Positions 27,667 to 35,205 of a stretch of 35,205 bases of DNA are shown here, one piece after another (within the stretch, counting starts at the first letter, position 1; every line of letters begins with the position of its first letter). The translations under genes were made by a program, and so were the position numbers. The DNA is from Methylococcaceae bacterium (GTDB lineage: Bacteria > Pseudomonadota > Gammaproteobacteria > Methylococcales > Methylomonadaceae): NCBI GenBank assembly GCA_021647145.1, contig JAKIVF010000024.1:1-35205 (forward strand). The letters are read 5' to 3'. The notes under the pieces are model-generated. The model made no database searches. It was not told the DNA's origin and saw only the letters and a program-made list of their open reading frames with translations.

Positions 27667-27701
27667 TAGGTTAGGCTTCCGTCTTTTTGGCAACCCAACA
27701 T
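27667..27701. repeat. Palindromic repeat, copy E1
   Basis: The minus strand reads GTTGGGTTGCCAAA, then nine to ten bases, then AGCCTAACCTAC. The same pattern recurs at 28881-28914. It lies just after the AAA+ stop codon. Confidence 0.55.
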
Positions 27702-27704
27702 TTA

Positions 27705-27780
27705 GTAGATTGGCTTTCTTTCACATAAAAAATTTGTTGGGTTAACGATAGAACCGTTAGCCCAATCTACGGTATTTTTT
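27705..27780. repeat. Palindromic repeat, copy E2, with possible terminator
   Basis: Outer arms GTAGATTGG (27705-27713) and CCAATCTAC (27762-27770) enclose an inner hairpin, GGGTTAACG (27739-27747) with CGTTAGCCC (27755-27763, one wobble pair). Six T bases follow at 27775-27780. It resembles copy A in reverse orientation and could terminate the AAA+ transcript. Confidence 0.6.
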
Positions 27781-27868
27781 CTCATTCTAAGCCACTACTA
27801 TAGGCATCTGTCACTTAACTTTAATGCCCAAAAGCCAAGGGTGGGTGAGATTTTGAGCCTTGCGAAAA

Positions 27869-27907
27869 AACGTTACCCACCAACTCTGCAAAATATTGGG
27901 TTACGTT
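27869..27907. repeat. Inverted repeat, copy E3
   Basis: AACGTTACCCA (27869-27879) pairs with TGGGTTACGTT (27897-27907), ten of eleven positions. A second imperfect palindrome follows to about 27935 (GGGTTACGTTATC with GATAAGCTTACCC). It looks like a REP/MITE-type extragenic repeat. Confidence 0.55.
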
Positions 27908-27945
27908 ATCGCGCTTCGCTTGATAAGCTTACCCAGCCTACGGTT

Positions 27946-28107
27946 TTACCAGTTTAAACCAAGTGTCATAAATAAAACAATTAAAGACAAAGTGACTACA
28001 TTTTGAAAAACCTCATCCCAGTCAAAAGACTCTAATTCTTTTTTTTCATTCATTAACTCTTCAATACGGTTATGGATTTGGTCTTGCATATGAGTTGGTG
28101 TCAACAT
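27946..28107 (-). CDS. 53-residue single-pass membrane protein downstream of lexA
   Basis: A short gene, easily missed. The ATG at 28107 has GAGGAAAA as a well-placed ribosome site. The protein starts MLTPTHMQDQIHNRIEEL, continues as a charged amphipathic helix with FDWDEVFQN, and ends in a hydrophobic helix (VVTLSLIVLFMTLGLNW). The predicted topology is a cytoplasmic N-terminus with a C-terminal membrane anchor. It starts 21 bases after the lexA stop on the same strand, so it is very likely in the lexA transcript and induced by DNA damage. By position and form it could be an inner-membrane SOS cell-division inhibitor similar in principle to Caulobacter SidA, but no sequence relationship is seen. 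The function is unproven. Confidence 0.65.
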   Translation of the reverse strand: MLTPTHMQDQIHNRIEELMNEKKELESFDWDEVFQNVVTLSLIVLFMTLGLNW

Positions 28108-28128
28108 AATATTTTCCTCTCTTTTTTA

Positions 28129-28776
28129 TTATTTATAACTTCTCATTTGTCCCACTAAAACGCCTTGAATTTCCACCTGCTGAGGCTTAAAACGCATGGG
28201 TTTCATTTTTTTATTAGCTGGAACTAAAACTGTTTCATGTGGATATTGTTCTATGAATTTTAAGGTTGCATCGGTTTTATCTACCAAAGCAACGACAATT
28301 TCTCCATTTCTTGCGTAACTGCGTTGTTCAATAATCACCCAGTCTCCATCAAAAATACCATCATCGACCATTGAATCTCCTTTCACTTGCAATATGTAAC
28401 AGGGGCTTTCTGTTTTAATTTCATCGGGAATACGCATGTAACTTATATTTTCCAATGCTTCAATGGGGGCTCCTGCTGCTATTGTTCCTACAAAAGGAAT
28501 ATTACCCTTTTCATCAATATGGTTGATTTCTTTAGTTTCTGTGCTTAAAAGAGCCTGTTCTGTTAACCGGACACCTCGTTGTTTTCGGTTTGATGCTTCA
28601 ACTAGGCCTGCATGAATAAGTCCTTGAATATGTTTATGCAAAGACCCTCTGGATTTAAGCCCCATTGCAGTACATAATTCATCCAAAGTGGGAGGCAAAA
28701 TAAAATGATTTCTATTTTCAATTAAAAAATCAAAAATTTCTGCTTGTTTTCTAGTTAAATTACGATTACCCAGCAT
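28129..28776 (-). CDS. lexA: LexA repressor
   Basis: The 215-residue SOS repressor has an N-terminal winged helix (LTRKQAEIFDFLIENRNH, LPPTLDELCTAMGLKSRGSLHKHIQ), the Ala101-Gly102 autocleavage site in TIAAGAP, and the catalytic pair Ser135 (GDSMVDDG) and Lys173 (TLKFIE). The recognition helix (SRGSLHKH) differs strongly from E. coli LexA, which agrees with the unusual operator upstream. The frame is open 39 codons further upstream, but that part runs through the operator and a palindromic repeat, so ATG 28776 is the start. A 53-residue membrane protein gene follows. Confidence 0.93.
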   Translation of the reverse strand: MLGNRNLTRKQAEIFDFLIENRNHFILPPTLDELCTAMGLKSRGSLHKHIQGLIHAGLVEASNRKQRGVRLTEQALLSTETKEINHIDEKGNIPFVGTIAAGAPIEALENISYMRIPDEIKTESPCYILQVKGDSMVDDGIFDGDWVIIEQRSYARNGEIVVALVDKTDATLKFIEQYPHETVLVPANKKMKPMRFKPQQVEIQGVLVGQMRSYK

Positions 28777-28813
28777 TTCAGTTCTCTGTTTGTTTTTATT
28801 GATAATACAACAA

Positions 28814-28828
28814 GAACAGAAAGAGAAC
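28814..28828 (-). promoter_or_regulatory. Predicted LexA operator, GTTC-N7-GTTC type
   Basis: The minus strand reads GTTC, seven bases, GTTC, ending 37 bases before the lexA ATG. That direct repeat is the operator known from alphaproteobacterial LexA, not the CTGT-N8-ACAG palindrome of E. coli, which is absent here. A further inverted GTTCTC half-site lies at 28781-28786, next to the start codon. It implies autoregulation. Confidence 0.55.
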
Positions 28829-28880
28829 AAGTTTTTTAATTTATTCCCTAATATTAACCCTTCATTTTCAACAAAATAGC

Positions 28881-28914
28881 GTTGGGTTGCCAAAGAATCA
28901 GCAGCCCAACCTAC
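28881..28914. repeat. Palindromic repeat, copy C
   Basis: GTTGGGTTGC (28881-28890) pairs with GCAGCCCAAC (28901-28910, one wobble), then CTAC. It has the same sequence pattern as copy E1 (read on the minus strand). It lies upstream of the lexA operator. Confidence 0.6.
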
Positions 28915-29124
28915 AATTTTTCTATAGCGACTAATTTATTCTCTAGGCCTTACTATTCATAGCGTGCCTTGCTTCACAATTTTAAATCTTCCTCAAATAT
29001 TAATTGTTAATAGTCAACTATACTTCTCTCTAATTCCGTCATTGATATTCTGTTTAAAAGTATTTTTTTAATTTCAATCACACTACTGGTAAACATGGGT
29101 TAGGTTCGCAAAGCACTATTTATT

Positions 29125-32100
29125 ATGAAAAAACGCAAAAACTATCATAAAAACAGTTCTAAATTTATTCTTGAAGAATTAGAGCCTCGCGTACTTTTTT
29201 CTGGAGGAATAGAAGGCCTGATTTCCACTGAATTAGAACCGGCTATTGCTACTTATCTTGATATTGATACCAACTCAGAACAAACAAATGTTCAAAACAA
29301 GTCACAATCATCTACGCCAGAATTACAAACTTACGAAATTGTATTTGTTGATACCGGTGTAGAGGATTATCAAACATTTGTTGATGATATTGTTAACCAA
29401 TCTGAAAGTGGACGAAATATTTCAGTAGTCTTACTAGATACTGATAAGAATGGGATAGAACAAATATCAGATACGTTACTTGATTATGATGATCTTGATG
29501 CTATTCATATCATTTCTCATGGTGAAGATGGTAATATCAGTCTGGGTAACACCAGCCTAAACTCAAATAGTGTTGTAAGCAATCAACTCGCCATTTCATT
29601 GTGGTCAGATTCATTTTCTGAGTCAGGTGACTTATTGATCTATGGCTGTAACCTTGCCGCTACAACTGAAGGGCAAAGTTTGGTTGATACTCTAGCTCAA
29701 CTAACTCAAACTGATGTAGCCGCTTCTGAAGACTTAACAGGTAATGTAAAGCTAGGTGGCGATTGGGATCTGGAGTATGTCTCCGGAACCATTGAAGCCG
29801 ATATAGCGGTTAGCCAAAATGGCCAACAGGAGTGGTTAGGGGTGTTAAATGTAGCACCTACCGATATATTGACATCAGGCGCTCTAAACTTGAATTCGAG
29901 CCCTAACGGAATATCTGGAACATCGTTAACCTTGAACCAGGGCGCTGCTTTTACGGTACAAATGGAGATAAACCCAGCCACAATTAACGCTACTAACTGG
30001 TCATACGGACTACTTACAAGAAATGTTACGACTACAGGTAACGGTTTTTACTTGGAGGTGAGAGATGAAAAAATATCTTACAGTCAATGGGATAGTGGTT
30101 CTTTGCAGGGGAAGGTAGAAAGTTCAATTGGAGATTTGGTGGTTGGTAACTGGCAAACTGTTACCTTAACTATTGATGCTGGTGATCCGTCTGTTACAGA
30201 TGATAGCACGGCTACTATATATGTAGATGCCATTCAAGTTGGAACGATAACAGGTCTTCCCGAAGTGGATAGCTCATCGCAGGAGCTTTATTTTTTAGAT
30301 ACTTTTGATGGTGATGTGAGAGAGGTAAGATTTTTTGACTCTGCGTTATCCAGTGCACAAGTTGCGGGAAGTCTAAATACCAATTATGACGGGACTGAAG
30401 CAGGACTTGTTTTACTTTATGACTTTGAGGATGGCACTGGCACCACAGTAACAGACCGAAGCTTATCAGGCCATGATGGAACGATAGGTAACGCCACTAC
30501 CAATTGGGTTGCCATTAATGTTGTCCCAGAAGCTAGTGTGGCAGGTGCTGTTGTCGGGTTCCTCTCTGCGGATGACCCGGATGCAAACGATACCTTAACC
30601 TATTCCATCCAGAGTGATCCATCCGGCAATTTTGAAATCGTTGGGCGGGAGATACGTGTCTCTCAAACTGCTACGCTCAATTATGAATCAGCGGCCAGTC
30701 ATAATATCACTGTTCGTGTCACAGACTTGGGCGGGCTCTTCTATGATGAAGTGGTCACTATTCAAATCAGCGATATTAATGAAGTACCTATCGACCTATT
30801 AACTTCCGGTGCGCTGCATATTGACAACACCACAAATCAGATTGATGTGGCATCGCTATCTTTGGATGATAAAACTGACTTCTCAGTTGAATTCAAAATT
30901 AATCCTGCCCAAATCCTTGCCAGTGGAACTTCATTTGAACTGGTTTCTCAATACCCTGATGTGACAAATGGTTATAAGCAAAATGGGTTTTATGTAAACG
31001 TATTTGAGGGGAAACTAAGCTATTCACAGTGGAACAATGGAAGTTGGGCGGGTGTGGGTGCTGGCAACGAACTCTCCCCCGGAGTCTGGCAAACCGTCAC
31101 CGTTACGCGAGATAACGCTATTGTTACCCTCTATGTTGATGGTGTTCAGGTCGCATCGGGTACCGTCCCCGATCCAATGATCGATGGTAATGGCACGCTC
31201 AAGTTTTTAGACGAATTCAAAGGTGACGTGAGCGAAATCCGGGTTTTTGACCGGGCACTTACCTCCGCAGAAGTCAATACCGGCCTGAATACTAATCTAC
31301 TGCTGCATTATGATTTTGAAGAAGGTAGCGGTACAACCATACTCGATCGCAACACACCAACTACAACTAATAATGGAACAATAGCCAATCCAGCCGCGAC
31401 AAACTGGATCACCATCAATGAAATTCCAGAGAATAGTGCCACAGGCACCGTTGTCGGTTTTCTCTCTGCGGTTGATCCGGATGCCGGAGATACCTTAACG
31501 TATTCCATTCAGAACGACCCTTCCAATAATTTTGAAATCGTTGGGCGGGAGATACGTGTTAAAGCAGGTGCGACGCTGGATTATGATTCAGCAAGTAGCC
31601 ATGTTATTACAGTTCGCGTCACCGATTCGGGCACTCCAGGTCTTACGTACGATGAAGATATCACTATTCAACTCAACAAAGCCCCCACCACCGGCAATGC
31701 AGGTAGCGCTAGCCCAGAGGACTCTTCCTCGATGGTCATCAACCTAAATGGTTCGGATGTTGATGGTACCGTCACTCATTTTAAACTGGATAATCTTCCT
31801 TCTAACGGAAACCTTTATCTAGACAGTGGCCTGACTACGCTGGTTAATATTAACCAGGATTACGCACGTAGCAGCGCATTACTCCCGATGTATTTCGTAC
31901 CCGATGCCAATTGGAACGGAAGCACCAGCTTTACCTATTTAGCTAAAGATGACAGCGGACAATACAGTCGATCGGCGGGTACTGCGACGTTTAACGTTAC
32001 TCCAGTTAACGATGCGCCAATTCTTGCCGGAGGAACATTTACTCTAACCACAATCACCGAGGATGAGATAAACAACAATGGCAACACCGTTGCTGAAATC

Positions 32101-35100
32101 ATTGCCAGTGCCGGTGAGGACATGATTACGGATGTTGATGCCGGTGCATTGGAAGGTATTGCCATTACCAGTGTTGGCCCCACTTTGGAATATTCACTTG
32201 ATGGCGGTACAAGCTGGAATTCTGTAGGTAATTTGAGTTTCCCAAATTCACTTTTGCTTCGTAGTACAGATAAAGTTCGTTTTATTCCCGATCAAGAAAA
32301 TGGCTCAACGTCACAGAAGTTTGCGTTTAAGGCATGGGATCAGACCAGCGGCATTGCGGGTATGATAGCCGATATAAGTAGTAATGGTGGAACAACCGCT
32401 TTTAGCGAGAGCTTTCCTTGGGCCACGATTATAATATCTGATATTAATGATGCGCCAAGCTTTAACATACCCGGTAGTGGTACTGGCAAATTAACCACCG
32501 TCATTGGTGCCGGTACGGACGATGCAGAAAGTACTGTTGTTCAACCCGATGGCCGTATCCTGGTGGCTGGTCACACTCTAAATGGCAGCAATAGGGATTT
32601 CGCTTTAACGCGTTACAATGCCGACGGGAGTTTAGATACGAGTTTTGGTACCGGTGGCACGGTGACTACAGATCTTGGTAGTAACCATGATTATGCCAAG
32701 AGTATCACTGTACAGGCCGATGGCCGCATCCTGGTAACAGGTGATACCTATAACGGTAGCAATTCCGATTTTGCCTTGGTCCGCTACAATACGGATGGCA
32801 GCCTGGATACGAGCTTTGATACGGACGGTATTGTAACAACGGATATCGGAAGTGGCCTTGAAAAGGGCGAAAGCGTCACTGTGCAGGCTGATGGCCGTAT
32901 TTTGGTGGCGGGTTACACTGGGGGTGGGGATTTCGCCTTGATGCGGTATAACACCAACGGCAGTCTGGATGCCAGCTTTGGTAGCGGTGGCATCGTCACG
33001 ACCGCTGTCGGAAGTGGCACTGATGAAGGCTATGACCTTGCTGTTCAGACCGATGGCCGTATCCTGATGACGGGCTACAGCGATAATGGTAGCAATAACG
33101 ATTTTGCCTTGGTCCGCTACAATACGGATGGTAGCTTGGATACCAGCTTTGGAACAAACGGTACAGTCACAACGCCCATCGGTAATAATGATGTAGCAAC
33201 TGGAGTCAGTATCCAGACGGATGGACGAATTATCGTGGCCGGTTACAGCCATAACGGCACCGATAGTGATTTTGCCTTGGTGCGCTATGACAGTGATGGC
33301 AACCTGGATTCAAGTTTTGGTACCGGCGGTATTGTCACCACCGCTGTAGGTACAGTGACCGACATGGGACGTAGCGTCTTTGTTCAGGATGATGGACGCA
33401 TCGTGGTGGCAGGGATTTCTTCTGATGACTTTGCCGTTGTGCGTTACAACGCTGACGGTAGCCTAGACACTGATTTTAATGGTACCAATACGCTGAATGC
33501 CAGCCCTGCCTTTACCGAGGATGGTCCTGCGGTGGTTCTGGATGCAAACGTACAGGTTTTTGACGATGAACTCTCTTCTACCGATGACTTCAACGGTGCC
33601 ACATTAGAACTGGTGCGCCACGGAAGCCCCAGTGGGGAAGATATTTACACCGCAACGGGAACTCTTGGAGCCCTTGTCGAGGGAAGCAGTCTCGTGATAG
33701 GTGCAACCACCATCGGTACGGTTACCACCAACTCTGGCGGAACACTTCTGCTCACGTTCAACGGCAGTGCCACTCACGCATTAGTGAATGCTGCGATGCA
33801 ACAAATTGCCTACAGCAATAGCAGCGATATACCTCCCGCATCTGTTGAAATCAATTGGGCATTTAATGACGGCAATACGGGAGCGCAAGGTTCGGGTGGC
33901 ACGTTACAGGTTACAGGTAGCACGATCGTAACTATCAATGCAGTGAATGATGCCCCCGCACTCGATTTGGATGCCAATGATAATTCAGGAGCAGCAGGGA
34001 TTAACTTTAATCAAACCTGGACGCAAGGATCAGCTGTACGAATAGCGGATAACAATGATGCATCACTGCTTGATGTCGAAGGTGACAATATCACCTCACT
34101 CACCGTCACCATTACTAATTTGCGGGACGGTGCAGATGAGTCTATGTATGCAACCACAGGCAGTACAAATATTTCTGCCAATTACACTAACGGTGTACTA
34201 ACGCTCAGTGGCAGTGACACTGCCGCAAATTATCAGCAAGTATTGCGCACGGTCTCGTATAACAACGCTCACTCAGCACCTAACGCAGAAACCCGAGTCA
34301 TTGAATTTGTTGCCAGTGATGGTACAGACACCAGTGTCGTTGCCACCACAAACTTGTCGCTCACAACAAATGTTGGCGTGCTAGTGGTCACTAATGCCTC
34401 CGATACCGTAGACGGCACCACCACCTCGATTACTGATTTAATTGCAAACCCCGGTGCGGATGGCATCTCGCTGCGCGAGGCCATCATCGCATCAAATAAC
34501 AGCCCCAATACCGCAAACGGGCCGGATGAAATTCGCTTTGATATCGGTGGAGCAGGGCCGCACACGATTAATCTTAGCTCTGCCCTTCCTGAGATTACCG
34601 ACACCATCAAGATTGATGGTTCCAGTGGTGGTGTACCTGCTATTGAGTTGAACGGTATGAATGCCGGAACGGTTGATGGATTGAAGTTAGCTGCGGGCAG
34701 TGATGGCAGTGTTATTCGCGGTTTGGTGATTAATCATTTTGGTCGTGCGGGTGTGTCGATGACCTCGAATAACAACACGCTTGCCGGTAACTATATTGGT
34801 ACGAATATTACGGGCAATGCGGCGGCCGGCAATACGTTTTTCGGTGTCGAAGTCACGGGGGATAACAATACGATCGGTGGCGAAAACGTTGCAGACCGGA
34901 ATGTCATATCGGGTAACAGTGACAAGGGCATTACGATTCAGGCGGCAGCATCCGGCACGGTGGTGCAGGGGAATTATATCGGCCTTGAGAGTAATGGGGA
35001 CGCTGTGCTGGGCAATACCAGCACAGGCTTGCTGGTGTATGGCTCTAACACAATGATTGGCGGGTCGAGTGCAGGCGCCCGAAATGTTGTTTCGGGCAAC

Positions 35101-35205
35101 AATGGTGATGGCATTGGGATTGACAGCCCCGGTATCAGCAACAACAAAATCCAGGGGAATTATATTGGTACCGACAGCGGTGGAACCGTTGATTTAGGTA
35201 ATACG
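29125..35205 (+). CDS. Giant mosaic surface protein, LEPR/DUF4347/LamG/delta-60/CSLREA (3' end outside window)
   Basis: One frame without stop from ATG 29125 to the window end, at least 2027 residues. Order: basic start with LEELEPRVLFSG (LEPR-XLL type motif, 17-27); DUF4347 about 70-240 (HIISHGEDGNISLG, LLIYGCNLA); LamG-like 1 about 246-469; cadherin-like 1 to 556; LamG-like 2 to 769; cadherin-like 2 to 852; two tandem-95/Ig-like domains to 1112; six delta-60 repeats about 1113-1452; two further Ig/VCBS-like domains to 1748; a CSLREA-type start (ISLREA) and parallel beta-helix repeats (NYIGT, NVISGN) from 1750 on. Such proteins are exported adhesins or sheath-like surface proteins; the export route is not shown. 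No ribosome site is obvious, and an in-frame TAG lies just upstream. GC content rises along the gene. Confidence 0.88.
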   Translation, partial: MKKRKNYHKNSSKFILEELEPRVLFSGGIEGLISTELEPAIATYLDIDTNSEQTNVQNKSQSSTPELQTYEIVFVDTGVEDYQTFVDDIVNQSESGRNISVVLLDTDKNGIEQISDTLLDYDDLDAIHIISHGEDGNISLGNTSLNSNSVVSNQLAISLWSDSFSESGDLLIYGCNLAATTEGQSLVDTLAQLTQTDVAASEDLTGNVKLGGDWDLEYVSGTIEADIAVSQNGQQEWLGVLNVAPTDILTSGALNLNSSPNGISGTSLTLNQGAAFTVQMEINPATINATNWSYGLLTRNVTTTGNGFYLEVRDEKISYSQWDSGSLQGKVESSIGDLVVGNWQTVTLTIDAGDPSVTDDSTATIYVDAIQVGTITGLPEVDSSSQELYFLDTFDGDVREVRFFDSALSSAQVAGSLNTNYDGTEAGLVLLYDFEDGTGTTVTDRSLSGHDGTIGNATTNWVAINVVPEASVAGAVVGFLSADDPDANDTLTYSIQSDPSGNFEIVGREIRVSQTATLNYESAASHNITVRVTDLGGLFYDEVVTIQISDINEVPIDLLTSGALHIDNTTNQIDVASLSLDDKTDFSVEFKINPAQILASGTSFELVSQYPDVTNGYKQNGFYVNVFEGKLSYSQWNNGSWAGVGAGNELSPGVWQTVTVTRDNAIVTLYVDGVQVASGTVPDPMIDGNGTLKFLDEFKGDVSEIRVFDRALTSAEVNTGLNTNLLLHYDFEEGSGTTILDRNTPTTTNNGTIANPAATNWITINEIPENSATGTVVGFLSAVDPDAGDTLTYSIQNDPSNNFEIVGREIRVKAGATLDYDSASSHVITVRVTDSGTPGLTYDEDITIQLNKAPTTGNAGSASPEDSSSMVINLNGSDVDGTVTHFKLDNLPSNGNLYLDSGLTTLVNINQDYARSSALLPMYFVPDANWNGSTSFTYLAKDDSGQYSRSAGTATFNVTPVNDAPILAGGTFTLTTITEDEINNNGNTVAEIIASAGEDMITDVDAGALEGIAITSVGPTLEYSLDGGTSWNSVGNLSFPNSLLLRSTDKVRFIPDQENGSTSQKFAFKAWDQTSGIAGMIADISSNGGTTAFSESFPWATIIISDINDAPSFNIPGSGTGKLTTVIGAGTDDAESTVVQPDGRILVAGHTLNGSNRDFALTRYNADGSLDTSFGTGGTVTTDLGSNHDYAKSITVQADGRILVTGDTYNGSNSDFALVRYNTDGSLDTSFDTDGIVTTDIGSGLEKGESVTVQADGRILVAGYTGGGDFALMRYNTNGSLDASFGSGGIVTTAVGSGTDEGYDLAVQTDGRILMTGYSDNGSNNDFALVRYNTDGSLDTSFGTNGTVTTPIGNNDVATGVSIQTDGRIIVAGYSHNGTDSDFALVRYDSDGNLDSSFGTGGIVTTAVGTVTDMGRSVFVQDDGRIVVAGISSDDFAVVRYNADGSLDTDFNGTNTLNASPAFTEDGPAVVLDANVQVFDDELSSTDDFNGATLELVRHGSPSGEDIYTATGTLGALVEGSSLVIGATTIGTVTTNSGGTLLLTFNGSATHALVNAAMQQIAYSNSSDIPPASVEINWAFNDGNTGAQGSGGTLQVTGSTIVTINAVNDAPALDLDANDNSGAAGINFNQTWTQGSAVRIADNNDASLLDVEGDNITSLTVTITNLRDGADESMYATTGSTNISANYTNGVLTLSGSDTAANYQQVLRTVSYNNAHSAPNAETRVIEFVASDGTDTSVVATTNLSLTTNVGVLVVTNASDTVDGTTTSITDLIANPGADGISLREAIIASNNSPNTANGPDEIRFDIGGAGPHTINLSSALPEITDTIKIDGSSGGVPAIELNGMNAGTVDGLKLAAGSDGSVIRGLVINHFGRAGVSMTSNNNTLAGNYIGTNITGNAAAGNTFFGVEVTGDNNTIGGENVADRNVISGNSDKGITIQAAASGTVVQGNYIGLESNGDAVLGNTSTGLLVYGSNTMIGGSSAGARNVVSGNNGDGIGIDSPGISNNKIQGNYIGTDSGGTVDLGNT
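30541..31680 (+). repeat. 900-base-spaced duplication, LamG plus cadherin-like unit
   Basis: The cadherin-like segment at 30541-30780 recurs 900 bases later at 31441-31680. Bases 30628-30659 and 31528-31559 are identical over 32 bases, and the regions around them are similar. The LamG-like domains ahead of each copy are more diverged. Confidence 0.8.
32494..33483 (+). repeat. Six delta-60 repeat units within the giant gene
   Basis: Six units of roughly 50-58 residues share DFALVRYNTDGSLDTSFGTGG and VQADGRILVAGY-like segments. The DNA of the units is also alike. The units belong to the delta-60/DUF5122 type and would fold as a six-bladed beta-propeller. Confidence 0.85.

Noticed and set aside
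28777..28893. 39-codon upstream extension of LexA
   Set aside because: It translates the operator and a palindromic repeat, and LexA homology starts at ATG 28776.
32632..33252. 206-codon frame on the minus strand within the giant gene
   Set aside because: It mirrors the delta-60 repeats of the plus-strand gene, which shows clear protein motifs; an antisense shadow.

Overview
The window looks like chromosomal DNA from an AT-rich gammaproteobacterium. Several proteins resemble Escherichia coli YjgR, YadG and YadH closely as I recall those sequences. The FlgP/FlgT lipoprotein pair, NasA with a separate flavoprotein, a c4-type cytochrome and a giant LEPR/DUF4347 surface protein fit aquatic gammaproteobacteria such as Methylococcales or sulfur oxidisers. 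No 16S gene or diagnostic pathway is present, so the genus is left open.

Layout. The left edge (1-490) is scarred: the start of an IS630-type transposase on the minus strand abuts the C-terminal remnant of a Spondin_N protein. From 0.5 to 7.7 kb come an MsrA-MsrB lipoprotein, a YjgR/HerA-like ATPase, a two-gene operon of a GCS2-family ligase with an M14 deacylase, a diheme cytochrome c4 and a membrane-anchored monoheme cytochrome. From 7.8 to 12.1 kb everything is on the minus strand: proA-nadD-rsfS followed by FlgP-like and FlgT-like lipoproteins. From 12.5 to 19.6 kb there are a secreted protein of unknown function, an assimilatory nitrate reductase pair (flavoprotein then nasA), a small secreted helical protein, pgk and an Arg-rich small protein. 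From 19.6 to 25.4 kb there are an IS3 orfA relic, the yadGH ABC exporter, and a ppx operon that includes a membrane protein with an uninterrupted 29-glutamine tract and a DUF2380 protein.

From 25.4 to 28.9 kb a tandem AAA+ ATPase lies between related palindromic repeats placed in opposite orientations. Next to it is a divergent-type lexA with a GTTC-N7-GTTC operator and, just downstream of lexA, a 53-residue single-pass membrane protein missing from routine gene calls. From 29.1 kb to the right edge a single open reading frame of at least 2027 codons encodes a mosaic surface protein: LEPR motif, DUF4347, two LamG plus cadherin-like units, six delta-60 repeats, further Ig/cadherin-like domains and a CSLREA/beta-helix region. 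Its GC content rises strongly from start to end.

The strongest leads are the lexA unit (unusual operator plus small membrane protein, a possible SOS division inhibitor), the polyglutamine tract, the repeat-bounded AAA+ gene and the mosaic giant protein. All functions are inferred from sequence motifs and remembered families; no database search was run.
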